The notes: generated by a model not told the origin, from the letters alone. DNA of 64,000 nt from Bacillota bacterium (GCA_023426125.1 JAFABI010000010.1:124001-188000), one strand, 5' to 3'. Positions 1-9,069 are shown, numbered from the stretch's first letter. Translations and numbers: made by a program.

Positions 1-2
1 CT

Positions 3-128
3 CTTCAAACAGGTTTTGGAAACAACACCCAATATTTCAGCAAGGTATTCAAAAGCTATACCGGCTATGCCCCAAAGGAATATAAAAACAAGTTTTTCAA
101 TCCTGCCGCCGATAGATCCGGTGAATAG
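3..128 (+). CDS. AraC-family regulator, C-terminal fragment cut by the window edge
   Basis: The frame is open from the first bases to a TAG at 126-128 and encodes about 41 residues. They read as the last part of an AraC/XylS DNA-binding domain: a GFGNNTQYFSKVFKSYTGYA run is the family signature of the second helix-turn-helix (phenylalanine after glycine, YFSKVFK, then G-x-x-P-x-x-Y-K). The protein would bind promoter DNA as a transcription activator; its sensor part lies outside the window. It converges on the aldolase gene, whose stop is only 36 bases away. The gene is too short here for its ligand to be guessed. The other frames over this stretch give nothing recognisable. Confidence 0.85.
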   Translation, partial: LQTGFGNNTQYFSKVFKSYTGYAPKEYKNKFFNPAADRSGE

Positions 129-164
129 CACTACAGCAAAACTTTGTGCACTGGCCTCCCGGGT

Positions 165-1130
165 CTATTTCTTTGGCGTCAGGTGTACGGCAAAACCGCC
201 TATTTCCTGCTTGAAATATACGGCCACCGGATTCCCGTCAGCGTCCTTCTTGGCATTGTCCAGATCAAGGTCATATCCTCGTGACTGCATATAGGCGACC
301 GCCCTTTCCACGGAATTCGTGCCGATTGCAATATGCCCGTTTTTCCCCAGAGACGGCTTTTTCATAACTTCAACAATCCTGCCCGCAAAGATGGAGCTGT
401 TCCCTTCCTTATACTCCAGCCCGAACATCAGACTGAACATTCGGGCAATCTGCGACGCCTGGTCTGCATTTTCACTATTGACGCCGATATGGGCAAGCTC
501 AAAGCCGAGCATCATTTTAACTGCTTCCCGGGTAAGCTGGGTAATTTTCCCGAATTCACCCGATTTTATCAAAGCGTCGCTTACCATCCAGCTTCCGCCG
601 CAAGCCAACACCTTCGGAAAGGATAAATATTCATTCAGGTTTTTTTCATTGACCCCGCCGGTGGGTACGAATCTTATTCCGCCATAGGGCGCAGCCATCG
701 CCTTGATCGTTTTGATTCCCCCCAAAGCTTCCGCAGGGAAAAATTTCACAACCTCAAGACCAAGCTCCAGGGCCTGTTCAATGTCGGATGGATTGGAGCA
801 GCCGGGAATTACCGGCACTCCCAGTTGGATGCAGTGTCTTACGACCTTTGGGTTGAAGCCCGGACTGACAATGAATTTTGAGCCTGCCTCCACGGCCTTA
901 TCCGCCTGTTCCGTGGTGAGTACCGTTCCTGCGCCTATCAGCATGTGTGGCATGGCGTCTGTAATGGATTTGATCGCTTTCTCCGCATTGGCGGTACGAA
1001 AGGTTATTTCCGCACAGGCAAGGCCGCCGTCATACAGGGCTTGCGCCAATGGAACCGCCTTGTCCACCTCTTCAATTTTGACTACCGGAATTATTCCTAC
1101 CGCCGAAAGCCGGTTTAGAACTTCATTCAT
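165..1130 (-). CDS. kdgA: KDPG/KHG aldolase fused to a C-terminal glyoxalase-like (VOC) domain
   Basis: Residues 1-205 are a class I 2-keto-3-deoxy-6-phosphogluconate aldolase, which cleaves KDPG to pyruvate and glyceraldehyde-3-phosphate (Entner-Doudoroff or hexuronate breakdown, cytoplasm). Seen: the active-site glutamate in AEITFRT (E41), the GAGTVL loop and the Schiff-base lysine in VVKFFPAEALGG (K129). Residues from about 206 to the end look like a VOC/glyoxalase-type beta-alpha-beta-beta-beta domain, which single-domain aldolases of about 210 residues lack. The ATG at 1130 is chosen because GAAGGAG lies ten bases upstream; a TTG three codons earlier would touch the ribosome site. A good promoter and an inverted repeat lie directly upstream. 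The role of the VOC domain is unknown to me; it may be a lyase partner or only structural. Confidence 0.9.
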   Translation of the reverse strand: MNEVLNRLSAVGIIPVVKIEEVDKAVPLAQALYDGGLACAEITFRTANAEKAIKSITDAMPHMLIGAGTVLTTEQADKAVEAGSKFIVSPGFNPKVVRHCIQLGVPVIPGCSNPSDIEQALELGLEVVKFFPAEALGGIKTIKAMAAPYGGIRFVPTGGVNEKNLNEYLSFPKVLACGGSWMVSDALIKSGEFGKITQLTREAVKMMLGFELAHIGVNSENADQASQIARMFSLMFGLEYKEGNSSIFAGRIVEVMKKPSLGKNGHIAIGTNSVERAVAYMQSRGYDLDLDNAKKDADGNPVAVYFKQEIGGFAVHLTPKK

Positions 1131-1158
1131 AAGATACAAACTCCTTCTACGTCAAGTT

Positions 1159-1197
1159 TGTTTCACATTATGAAACTCAGGTCAACTATGTGAAACA
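1159..1197. promoter_or_regulatory. Candidate operator (inverted repeats) for the KDPG aldolase gene
   Basis: TGTTTCACAT at 1159-1168 and ATGTGAAACA at 1188-1197 are exact reverse complements, 19 bases apart. Inside this span GTTTCA-CATTA-TGAAAC (1160-1176) is a tighter palindrome. The GTTTCA/TGAAAC half-sites resemble those of KdgR-like IclR regulators (family knowledge), which control KDPG and pectin-breakdown genes. The site covers the expected transcription start of the aldolase gene, so repression is the likely effect (inference). No IclR gene is in the window. Confidence 0.6.
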
Positions 1198-1202
1198 CTA
1201 TT

Positions 1203-1231
1203 ATCTTACCAGTATTATTCCCCGCAGTCAA
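1203..1231 (-). promoter_or_regulatory. Sigma-A-type promoter of the KDPG aldolase gene
   Basis: On the minus strand TTGACT (1231-1226) is followed after 17 bases by TAAGAT (1208-1203). The start site would fall near 1196, inside the inverted repeat described at 1159-1197. Confidence 0.65.
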
Positions 1232-1362
1232 TATATGCCTGCAAGACGCTGGGCCAAAAGCCTGAATGAGTTTGTCAAGCGGTTTCAACCTGAATATGCA
1301 GAAAAAGCCGAAGTAAAATTTTCATTGCTCCTGAATACAGGCCGGTGTAAAACGACCGCCGC

Positions 1363-3213
1363 CTATACAGCCAATTGCCTGCGGAACTGGCTGTTGTACA
1401 GCTTATGGTAAAAGCCGCCCTGCTCAAGGAGTTCGTTGTGGTTGCCCCTCTCTATGATCTCGCCCCCGTTGATGACAAGGATCTCATCGGCATTTCGGAT
1501 GGTGCTTAGGCGGTGGGCGATGACAAAGCTTGTGCGTCCCTTCATCAGTTCCAGCATGGCTTCCTGTATGTGCATTTCCGTACGGGTGTCCACGCTGCTG
1601 GTAGCTTCGTCAAGAATCAGGATGCACGGGTCGGCAAGAATCGATCTGGCAATGGTGATAAGCTGCTTCTGACCCTGGCTCAGGTTTCCCGCATCCTCCG
1701 TTAAAACCGTAGCATACCCGTGGGGCAGCCGTTCAATAAAGTGGTGTGCATTGGCAAGCCGGGCCGCCCTGATGATCTCTTCCTCCGTGGCGTCAAGGCG
1801 TCCATAGCGTATATTTTCCCTGACAGTATCGGAAAAAAGGTAGCTGTCCTGAAGCACAATTCCAAGTGAGCTTCGGAGGCTCTCCTTTTTTAGCGTGCGG
1901 ATATCCTTGCCGTCCACGGTGATCATTCCGCCGTCGATATCGTAAAACCTTGTCAGCAGGTTCACGATGGTGGTTTTGCCTGCGCCGGTAGGTCCGACAA
2001 GGGCGATGGTCTGCCCGGGTTTTGCAGTCAAATGGATATTTTTAAGCACAGGCACCTCCTTCTTATAGCTGAAATCCACATCTTTGAAAACCACTTCTCC
2101 GGACACCTCCCTCAGAGCGATGAAGCCTTCGCTTCCGCCAAATTCAGGCTCCTCGTCCATCACTTCGAAAACGCGCTCCGCTCCGGCAATGGCGGATTGT
2201 ATCATTGCAATCTGATTGGCGATGGCCGTGATCGGCATCGTAAACTGCCTTGCATAGGTTGTAAAGCTTGCGATGGTGCCGACGGAAATGATGCCCATGA
2301 CCGCCATGACGCTTCCGGCAGCGGCAATGATTGCAAAACTGATGTTGTTGACAAAATTCATCATGGGACCGAGAATGCCCATGATAATTTGAGCGCTGAG
2401 TCCTGCTTCATTCAATCGCCTGTTTATTTTATGAAAGTCCGCAATGGCCTCATCTTCCCGGCAAAATGCCTTTACGACACGCTGCCCGGCGATTGTCTCT
2501 TCGATGTATCCGTTTAATTCACCCAACTCCTTTTGCTGGGCGGTGAAGAAAGTCCTGGCACGTTTGGTCAGCATCCTGGTGATCAAAAAGCTGAAGGGGA
2601 TCAATACAAGACTTAAAAGCGTAAGAACAGGGCTGAGCAGAAGCATCATCACCAGCGAACCTATCAGGGTTACAACGCTGGAAGCCAATTGAGTCACGCT
2701 CTGCGTCAAAACGTTGTTAACATTCTCAACATCGTTTGTCAGACGGCTCATGATGTCTCCGTGAGGTCTGCTGTCAAAATAGTTCAGCGGCAATGTCTGC
2801 AGCTTTGCGAACAAATCGTTGCGCATGCTTTTAACCGTTCTCTGCGCTATGCCGATCATCATATACGTCTGAATCCAGTTTGCAAGGGCGCCTGCCGCAT
2901 AAACCGCAAGCATGACGGCCACAATTCCCAGCAGCCTTTGAAAATCCACCTTTCCTTTTCCCAGCATCGCATCAATGGCCTCTCCGATAAGGTAAGGCCC
3001 CGCAAGGGAAAAGCCCATTCCGGTTAAAATCAGGAGCAGGGCGGCAACCAGCTGTTTTCTTTGCCTTCCGAGATATTGCCACAGCCGCTTTAAGGTTTCC
3101 TTCGTGTTTTTTGCCTTTCTGCCCGACGCCATGATACCGGCCATGGGTCCACCGCCGCCAGGACCGCCGGGAAACCCCGCCGCCTGTCTTGGATTGACTC
3201 GTTCCTTCGTCAC
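1363..3213 (-). CDS. ABC exporter half-transporter, subunit with the catalytic glutamate
   Basis: A 616-residue half-transporter with about six membrane helices (residues 55-345) followed by a nucleotide-binding domain. Seen: Walker A GPTGAGKTT (407-415), an LSQGQ signature (511-515) in place of LSGGQ, and Walker B ILILDE with the catalytic glutamate (531-536). The N-terminus carries a glycine/proline-rich stretch of about 30 residues. It lies 95 bases downstream of the second half-transporter and the two must form a heterodimer of the TM287/288 or BmrCD kind, where the variant signature of this subunit faces the degenerate Walker B of the other. The likely role is drug or lipid export at the cell membrane; the substrate cannot be told. 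The start is a GTG with AAAGGAAG nine bases upstream. Confidence 0.93.
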   Translation of the reverse strand: MTKERVNPRQAAGFPGGPGGGGPMAGIMASGRKAKNTKETLKRLWQYLGRQRKQLVAALLLILTGMGFSLAGPYLIGEAIDAMLGKGKVDFQRLLGIVAVMLAVYAAGALANWIQTYMMIGIAQRTVKSMRNDLFAKLQTLPLNYFDSRPHGDIMSRLTNDVENVNNVLTQSVTQLASSVVTLIGSLVMMLLLSPVLTLLSLVLIPFSFLITRMLTKRARTFFTAQQKELGELNGYIEETIAGQRVVKAFCREDEAIADFHKINRRLNEAGLSAQIIMGILGPMMNFVNNISFAIIAAAGSVMAVMGIISVGTIASFTTYARQFTMPITAIANQIAMIQSAIAGAERVFEVMDEEPEFGGSEGFIALREVSGEVVFKDVDFSYKKEVPVLKNIHLTAKPGQTIALVGPTGAGKTTIVNLLTRFYDIDGGMITVDGKDIRTLKKESLRSSLGIVLQDSYLFSDTVRENIRYGRLDATEEEIIRAARLANAHHFIERLPHGYATVLTEDAGNLSQGQKQLITIARSILADPCILILDEATSSVDTRTEMHIQEAMLELMKGRTSFVIAHRLSTIRNADEILVINGGEIIERGNHNELLEQGGFYHKLYNSQFRRQLAV

Positions 3214-3308
3214 TTGAACCTACTTCCTTTCATTTTTCCCGTCATGAATTCCATCACCGTTTGATCTCTAATCTCCGGCTTCTGCTTTTCCGGTGTGTCT
3301 CCGCACTG

Positions 3309-5039
3309 CTATCCGGCCTCTTCTTCCCCTGTTTGCGAATAATATATCTCCCTGTAAATGGCATTTTCCGCCATCAACTCACGATGAGAGCCCATGCCGG
3401 CAATCCGGCCGTCCTCCATGACAATGATCTTGTCGGCTTCAACTACGGAACTGATGCGCTGGGCGATGATAATGCAGCTGATATTTTTTGCAGCGCTCTT
3501 AAGGGCGCTTAAAATGTTGGCTTCGGTAGCCAGGTCTACTGCGCTGGTGCTGTCGTCCATGATCAACAGGGCAGGCTTCTTCAGCAGCGCCCTGGCAATG
3601 GCAAGCCTTTGCTTTTGTCCGCCGGACAAATTGGCGCCTCTCTGGCCGATCACCGTATCATAGCCGTCCGGAAAGCTTGAAACAAAGTCATGCGCCTGCG
3701 CAGCTCTTGCAGCTTCTTCCACTTCCTCGTCGTATGCATCCTTCCGGCCCCAACGGATATTGTCGCGGACCGTCCCGGAGAAGAGAATGGATTCCTGCAG
3801 CACCATGCTGATTTTCCCCCGGAGAGCATCCAGCTTCATATGGCGCACATCAACGCCGTCAATCAATACACTCCCGCCCGTAACATCATGGAATCTCGGT
3901 ATCAGGCTGACAAGGGTTGATTTGCCTGCGCCGGTAGCGCCAAGAATACCGACGGTTTCTCCCGGATTCACCGTAAAGGAAACATCCCTTAGCACATCCT
4001 CGCCGCCGGCTCCTTCATAGCGGAAGGAAACATGCCGGAACTCCAGCCTGCCTGCGTTGACGCTGTTTGTGGAAGCATCCTCCCCGTCTCTTATGTCAGG
4101 CTCAGTGTTCAGTACTTCGATGATCCGGTCTGCCGACGCCTTTCCTCTTGAAACGGACATCAGCATCATGACGGACATTGTCAAGGACATCAGAAGCTGT
4201 GTCGCATAATTTATGAATGCGATAATCTGCCCCGTCTGCATGGACCCGTCATGGACACGCCGGGCTCCGGCCCACAGGATGATGATTACGCTTATATTCA
4301 TCATAAACATGACAATGGGCATATTGGCCCCAAGGATTTTGGACGCCTTTACCGTAATCTCCGTCAATGCGTCGTTGGCCTTTCCAAACCTTTTTATCTC
4401 ATACTCCGAGCGGACGAATGCCTTTACAACCCGCATACCCGTGAGGTTCTCACGCATCACGGAATTTATCCTGTCCAGTTTGTCCTGCACGCCGTAAAAC
4501 AGCGGATATCCCTTTGAAATGATAAAGTAAAGAAAGAATATCAGGACGGGTATGACGGAAAAAGTTATCAAAGCCAGCTTCGTATTGATAACCAACGCCA
4601 TAATAATGCTTCCTATGCAGGTCACAGGCGCCCTTACCAGCATTCTGAGCATCGTTATCACAACATTCTGCACCTGCACGACATCATTTGTAAGCCTCGT
4701 TATGAGGGAGGCCGTGGAAAACCGGTCAAGGTTTTTAAAGGAGAAGCCCTGAACCTTCCGGAACATGTCTTCCCGCAGGTCTGTCGCAAAGAACTGTCCC
4801 GCCCTGCTGGAAAATACCGTGCAGCCCACTCCGCCCACAAGCCCTGCCAAAGCGGTCCCAAGCATAAGCAAGCCGTTAGATATGATAAAACCCGTATCGC
4901 CCCGGCTTATGCCGTCATCTACAATGCGGGAAAGAAAAGTAGGCTGCAGGAGGTCGCATATCACCTCGCCTATCATAAACAACGGTGCCAGTATTACTGC
5001 AGATATGTACGGTTTGAGGTATGCCGCCAGCTTTTTCAT
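3309..5039 (-). CDS. ABC exporter half-transporter, subunit with a degenerate ATP site
   Basis: A 576-residue half-transporter: six membrane helices in residues 10-300, then an ATP-binding domain with Walker A GATGAGKST (367-375), canonical LSGGQ (471-475) and a Walker B ending in DD (LLIMDD, 491-496). The second aspartate sits where the catalytic glutamate belongs, so this Walker B is expected not to hydrolyse ATP well. That is the known pattern for one half of heterodimeric type IV exporters, and the next gene supplies the glutamate. The gene follows marR by 96 bases, and that gap contains a match to the MarR operator. Export of a toxic compound under MarR control is the likely job (inference). 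Confidence 0.93.
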   Translation of the reverse strand: MKKLAAYLKPYISAVILAPLFMIGEVICDLLQPTFLSRIVDDGISRGDTGFIISNGLLMLGTALAGLVGGVGCTVFSSRAGQFFATDLREDMFRKVQGFSFKNLDRFSTASLITRLTNDVVQVQNVVITMLRMLVRAPVTCIGSIIMALVINTKLALITFSVIPVLIFFLYFIISKGYPLFYGVQDKLDRINSVMRENLTGMRVVKAFVRSEYEIKRFGKANDALTEITVKASKILGANMPIVMFMMNISVIIILWAGARRVHDGSMQTGQIIAFINYATQLLMSLTMSVMMLMSVSRGKASADRIIEVLNTEPDIRDGEDASTNSVNAGRLEFRHVSFRYEGAGGEDVLRDVSFTVNPGETVGILGATGAGKSTLVSLIPRFHDVTGGSVLIDGVDVRHMKLDALRGKISMVLQESILFSGTVRDNIRWGRKDAYDEEVEEAARAAQAHDFVSSFPDGYDTVIGQRGANLSGGQKQRLAIARALLKKPALLIMDDSTSAVDLATEANILSALKSAAKNISCIIIAQRISSVVEADKIIVMEDGRIAGMGSHRELMAENAIYREIYYSQTGEEEAG

Positions 5040-5104
5040 AAAACCATCCTTTAAATAAACTTTTCTAAGCCTTCACAATAAGACTATGCCGCAAGGGAAA
5101 TATT

Positions 5105-5118
5105 ATTCGATATCTAAT
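5105..5118. promoter_or_regulatory. Candidate MarR operator in front of the ABC exporter genes
   Basis: ATTCGATATCTAAT is a palindrome with one mismatched pair. Its GATATCTAA core also occurs in the palindrome before marR (5600-5615). It lies between a weak TTGTCG and an ATAATA box 17 bases apart on the minus strand, so a bound repressor would block that promoter. Confidence 0.55.
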
Positions 5119-5135
5119 TATAACGACAAAAAAAT

Positions 5136-5585
5136 TTAAGCCTCCCTGCCCCGGCCAAAACTGCTGAGATTCTCCTCCATCTGCAAAAAAATCCGTCTCA
5201 GCAATGCCTTTTCCATATCGGTAAAGCCTTTAAAGGCTTCGGCGTCAAGCTGTTTCAGCTTTGAATCCACAGAAGCCCGGATTCCCTTGCCTTTTTCGGT
5301 AAGATACACCCTGGATACCCTGGAGTCCTCCGGATCCGACCTTCTTTCAATCCAGCCGCCTCTCTCCATCCTCTTCAAGGTGGCGGTGATGGTAGGCGGC
5401 GTAAGCTTTATATGCTGCGAAAGCTCGGTTTGCGTGCACCCGTCCTTTTGCCACAGGGCAAACAGGACCGGCGGCTGCCCGTAATACAGGCCCAGCTCGT
5501 CGAACAAAGCCACCACACGGTGATGGTGCAGCCTCTTGACTCTTTCAAACAACTCATGCAGCGAACGCTCGTCAACCTGCTCCAA
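5136..5585 (-). CDS. MarR-family transcriptional regulator
   Basis: The protein has about 149 residues from a TTG start, which is preferred because GGAGG lies seven bases before it; a GTG fourteen codons earlier would put the ribosome site inside the gene. Seen: a winged-helix core with the family pattern TQTELSQHIKLTPPTITATL, then a wing with RRSDPEDSRVSRVYLTEKG (the DxRxxxVxLT motif). MarR proteins are dimeric repressors released by small phenolic or toxic ligands. It is the first gene of a minus-strand operon with the two ABC exporter subunits, and palindromes sharing GATATCTAA precede both marR and the exporter genes, which argues for autoregulation and control of the exporter. Confidence 0.92.
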   Translation of the reverse strand: MEQVDERSLHELFERVKRLHHHRVVALFDELGLYYGQPPVLFALWQKDGCTQTELSQHIKLTPPTITATLKRMERGGWIERRSDPEDSRVSRVYLTEKGKGIRASVDSKLKQLDAEAFKGFTDMEKALLRRIFLQMEENLSSFGRGREA

Positions 5586-5599
5586 TTTCCTTCCTCCAT

Positions 5600-5615
5600 T
5601 TAGATAGATATCTAA
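5600..5615. promoter_or_regulatory. Candidate MarR operator upstream of marR
   Basis: TTAGATA-GA-TATCTAA is a perfect palindrome of seven-base arms, 15 bases before the TTG start. It shares its core with 5105-5118. AT-rich palindromes of this length are typical MarR sites. Confidence 0.6.
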
Positions 5616-5666
5616 GTATATTATCACTATATCATATTGATTTCCAGGTGTCCATAGGAATCTATA

Positions 5667-7217
5667 TCATACAAACACGATGAAAATATCCCTGCCCCCG
5701 GCAACCAATTTTTCCTGCTTCCATTTGACTTCAAGGCTTTTTTTCGGATCAAACACGACAAGATATCCTTTATCCAGGTCTTCCCTATCCAGATAATCCG
5801 TCAACTGCATAAGGCCTTTTTTGTGATACTCGCTGCCGCGCCATATTTTAAGCTCCACAAGATACTTGAAATTCATATAGGTAATTACAACATCGAGCCT
5901 TTTCTCCTCGGATATCTGCGCTTCCTTAAAATCAAACCCCTTGCCGTTGATCACCGGCTTTATAAACGCAAGAAACAGGAGCTTCCCATGCCGTTCAAGG
6001 AATTCCTCGTCCCTGCTGCTGAAGTTTTCTTTCATAAACTGCTGGAATTTCAAAAGCAGCTTTTCCATATCCAGGCCGTTTCCGGACGCGTATGGATCAT
6101 ATTCTCTTTTACCCATGACATAGGATGTCTCTATTTTTGAGGCCATATAGTTATAAATGCGCTGCTCGTATATTCTATTGCCTATTTTGGTTTTTCCATG
6201 TACATCCTTGAACACACCGAATAAAACACCTGAATAAACAACCGGATTATCAACATTAAACCCGACATTATCCCCATCAATAATGATTGATTGCACCATG
6301 GCAAACAATTCTTTGTTATTCTCAAGATTTTTAACAAGGCTGTCAAAATTAGGGTTGCTTTCCTTAAGCAGCATTTTTACAGCCGCATCCACATCGTCAA
6401 TCTCCCACCTGCGGCTTACAGTCGGCTCCGTATCGATTATTTCACATATCCTGCTTACCAAAAACGGGTATCCCGACGTATGGTAATGGATCCTTTCGGA
6501 TATTTGCTTTATATCCATTTCCATGTTCTTTTCCCGTGCATAATCCGAAAGCATTGTTGCAATTTCTTCCGGGGAAAAGCTTAAGTCGACTTTGAGATCC
6601 ACTGCGATATTCCACGGACTGTTGTACTTTCTCTCTTCGTCCGGTCTGAGCTTCAGTTTTAGGTTCTTAACATCATGCACACCTGCGAGGATGACGCTGT
6701 AGAACGTGCAGTCCTTGCCTTCATTTCTCAGAAGATATTTGTTGCGCAGCATTCCGAGAAAGCTCAAAAAAAGCTGATTGTTGCTGCTTTTATCTACCTC
6801 GTCGATCATCAATAGGATTTTCTTTTCCGCCAACGAGCAAAGCCTGGAAATAAAATCGCTCAGTACATCCAGCGTCCCAATATCCTTATTTTGGTCAACG
6901 AAATCTGCCAATAAGCGATTCCCGGAATAGTTGAACTCCTTTTTTATGAGGAGCAAAAACACTTCGGCAAATCCCTTTTCGCTGTTGAACCTTTCATCCC
7001 CGATGCCTTCAAAGCTTGTCCTTATCACTACATATTTCCCGCTTAATCTTCTCTCAAGGAGGTATAAGGTTGTCGTCTTTCCATACTGGCGCGGACGGTT
7101 TATTGTAAAATATTTGCCCCTGTCGATAAGCCCGGTTATCTGGTCAAGCTTGGCCGAAGTATCTACCATATAATGCATTTCCGGTATGCATGTCCCCGTC
7201 GTGTTAAATTCCTTCAT
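5667..7217 (-). CDS. AAA-like ATPase with a C-terminal PD-(D/E)XK nuclease-like domain
   Basis: A 516-residue protein of the AAA-ATPase-like/DUF1703 type common in clostridia and anaerobes. Seen: a P-loop RPRQYGKTT (41-49), Walker B ILLMIDE (134-140), a helical middle part, and near the C-terminus a RLDVVI...YLVELKIW segment that fits the D...ExK core of a PD-(D/E)XK nuclease fold. Members often occur in many copies per genome and their job is unknown; a role in mobile-element or defence biology has been suggested for such fusions, but nothing here proves it. It stands alone on the minus strand, 81 bases past marR, with ATG at 7217. Confidence 0.85.
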   Translation of the reverse strand: MKEFNTTGTCIPEMHYMVDTSAKLDQITGLIDRGKYFTINRPRQYGKTTTLYLLERRLSGKYVVIRTSFEGIGDERFNSEKGFAEVFLLLIKKEFNYSGNRLLADFVDQNKDIGTLDVLSDFISRLCSLAEKKILLMIDEVDKSSNNQLFLSFLGMLRNKYLLRNEGKDCTFYSVILAGVHDVKNLKLKLRPDEERKYNSPWNIAVDLKVDLSFSPEEIATMLSDYAREKNMEMDIKQISERIHYHTSGYPFLVSRICEIIDTEPTVSRRWEIDDVDAAVKMLLKESNPNFDSLVKNLENNKELFAMVQSIIIDGDNVGFNVDNPVVYSGVLFGVFKDVHGKTKIGNRIYEQRIYNYMASKIETSYVMGKREYDPYASGNGLDMEKLLLKFQQFMKENFSSRDEEFLERHGKLLFLAFIKPVINGKGFDFKEAQISEEKRLDVVITYMNFKYLVELKIWRGSEYHKKGLMQLTDYLDREDLDKGYLVVFDPKKSLEVKWKQEKLVAGGRDIFIVFV

Positions 7218-7407
7218 ATGCCCACCCCCACAGTTTATTATACCTGAAATAATGATTTTTGGATATTAGAATTGCATTAATGATAAAGGCCTGCCTCATG
7301 CTGAGTGATACACAAGCCAGGTCTTTACGGGTTTTCTGTATGGGCATTTGGCGGCGGCTATTTCCCGGTATTGCTTTCATTGCATACATTTCAATGCAAT
7401 TGGAGTA

Positions 7408-7800
7408 TTAGAACCTGATAACCCTTGGCGCCTCGGTGAAGGAAGAGATGGTTGCTACGGCATCTTTGAGATAGAGCACCTGCGTATTGCCATCATCCAC
7501 CGAATACATATTCTGCAAGACCGGATAAGCATCCAGCATGTGCTGCCTTGCTTCACGCCTGTCATCTTCGACGGCTACGGCCTGCACACGAATCCATTTG
7601 TCTCCGTCAAAAGCGGAGATTTCTATTTTCGGATTTCTGCCCATCTGCTTTGAGACACTTTTTACTTTTCCCGTCTGGATATAAAGCCTGCCCTCAAAAA
7701 TATCAACCGTGCCGAAGGGACGGACTCTCGGCTGATCTCCTTCCATCGTCGCCAAATAGTAGGTATCGCACTTTTTCAAAAAATCGTAAACTTCCTGCAC
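7408..7800 (-). CDS. Pyridoxamine 5'-phosphate oxidase-like FMN-binding protein
   Basis: About 130 residues, the size of single-domain FMN-binding split-barrel proteins. Seen: YYLATMEGDQPRVRPFG near the N-terminus, the typical first strands, then the tail ending in ...APRVIRF. Such proteins bind flavin (FMN or F420-like) and reduce small molecules; the true PNPOx activity is not implied. The GTG at 7800 is preferred because GGAGG lies eight bases before it; an ATG five codons earlier would overlap that ribosome site. It stands alone in minus orientation. The 190 bases between it and the ATPase gene show nothing recognisable. Confidence 0.85.
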   Translation of the reverse strand: MQEVYDFLKKCDTYYLATMEGDQPRVRPFGTVDIFEGRLYIQTGKVKSVSKQMGRNPKIEISAFDGDKWIRVQAVAVEDDRREARQHMLDAYPVLQNMYSVDDGNTQVLYLKDAVATISSFTEAPRVIRF

Positions 7801-7910
7801 AATAAACGCCTCCATGTATATAAATTTGCTTTTTACAACCGTACACTATATAATTTTACCATGTTCTAAAAGCTGGTCAAGCCCTTTCTTCAGACCTTCA
7901 CTTCTTAATT

Positions 7911-7940
7911 TGTCATTGCGGGCAATAGGCTGCAATCTCA
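7911..7940. repeat. Partial copy of the TGTCATTGCG repeat family
   Basis: TGTCATTGCGGGCAATAGGC followed by a TGCAATCTCA tract matches the left end of the fuller copies at 25717-25797 and 59074-59209. Only one arm is present, so this copy is degenerate. Confidence 0.6.
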
Positions 7941-8010
7941 TACCATCATTCTTCGCAGTTATCTCCGGCGTGAATGGACGCCTCACAGCATCCGTCTCCA
8001 TAACCTTCCA

Positions 8011-8913
8011 TTACCCATTGTGTTGAAATTGTTTTACCTTATCCTCAATCCAAGAAGCGAGCCGCTTAGAAATTGGCATGCCCGGCAATTCATCATAACA
8101 AGAATAGAACGCTGTATGAAGTTGATCCATTTGACTTGCCTGACGATGTTTTTCTATATCGCCATGCAAGTGCGTCGGATACCCATAAAAAACCGGCAAC
8201 GGTTTCAATGCATTCCTACTCAGTTTTCTCAACACAGCTAGCGTTAGAGCTATTTGATGTAGAAAAATCCTAACTGTTTCACCATCTACCGTTAGCGTTT
8301 CATCGTCAAGAAATGGCCTCATAGCTTGATGCTCTACCAGTTGATTGAATAAAATATCCCACTCACTCATAATTCCCGAATCCGCGAGGAAACTAAAATG
8401 ACCGGCTGAAAAATAAGACCATATTTTCTTCCTGTCAACCTCCGTATAGATCGGAAACAGGGCAGATACATCCACTCCCGCAATTTGGTAAGCGGTTGAC
8501 CACATTTGATTGAGGGGCTCATCAGCAGATGCTCCTAATAACTTCAAATGGGGCGGACGATATGCAAACTGTTCTAATGGATCAAGTAATAAATTAACGC
8601 AGGGGTTAAGAACAAGCATATGCCTGTCCAACCAAATGACGTTTCCTGTCTTTACATCTATTTCGCAAGCACGAGCGGCGGCAGACTTGAAAGCATAATC
8701 TATATCCTTTCTTACCATAGGGTATTTAGAAAACGTGACATTAAGCCCTTCGAATTTACCTATCGTATTTTGTATATCCAAGCCTGACGACACATAAATT
8801 CGCAAGGGAATATCCGATAAATTGCCCGCAAACTCATGTATACTCTTTGCCAAAAGGTAATTATTAAGCAAATCCTCTATTGAATCAGCGTAGCTCGCAA
8901 ATATGATGTTCAT
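8011..8913 (-). CDS. Hypothetical protein, possible GT-A-like glycosyltransferase fold
   Basis: A 300-residue soluble protein that I do not recognise with confidence. Seen: an N-terminal MNIIFASYADSIEDLLNN start, alternating strands and helices, and VIWLDRHMLVLNP near residue 93, which looks like the strand ending in a D-x-D/H metal site of GT-A glycosyltransferases that use nucleotide sugars. No signal peptide or membrane segment is visible. AAAGGGAAG lies just before the ATG. It is unlinked to other genes in the same direction, with the lactate permease gene diverging 350 bases away. The glycosyltransferase call is a weak inference from the topology. Confidence 0.6.
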   Translation of the reverse strand: MNIIFASYADSIEDLLNNYLLAKSIHEFAGNLSDIPLRIYVSSGLDIQNTIGKFEGLNVTFSKYPMVRKDIDYAFKSAAARACEIDVKTGNVIWLDRHMLVLNPCVNLLLDPLEQFAYRPPHLKLLGASADEPLNQMWSTAYQIAGVDVSALFPIYTEVDRKKIWSYFSAGHFSFLADSGIMSEWDILFNQLVEHQAMRPFLDDETLTVDGETVRIFLHQIALTLAVLRKLSRNALKPLPVFYGYPTHLHGDIEKHRQASQMDQLHTAFYSCYDELPGMPISKRLASWIEDKVKQFQHNG

Positions 8914-9069
8914 TGCTATCTTCCCTTTCGTTCAATAAGCTTTGCACATATTACAGCAATTGACGGCAGCATGCCATATTAAGAAAACATATATCTTGTT
9001 CGTTGCTGTTTGACCTTAAGTCCTAAAATGAATTATAGCACATGGGCGTTATACCAACAAGTTCATGTG

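Noticed and set aside
1190..1411. 73-residue plus-strand ORF between the aldolase and ABC genes
   Set aside because: It overlaps the aldolase promoter and operator and the ABC gene end on the other strand, has no ribosome site and resembles nothing known.
7204..7389. 61-residue minus ORF before the AAA/nuclease gene
   Set aside because: No ribosome site, overlaps the next gene start and shows no family.
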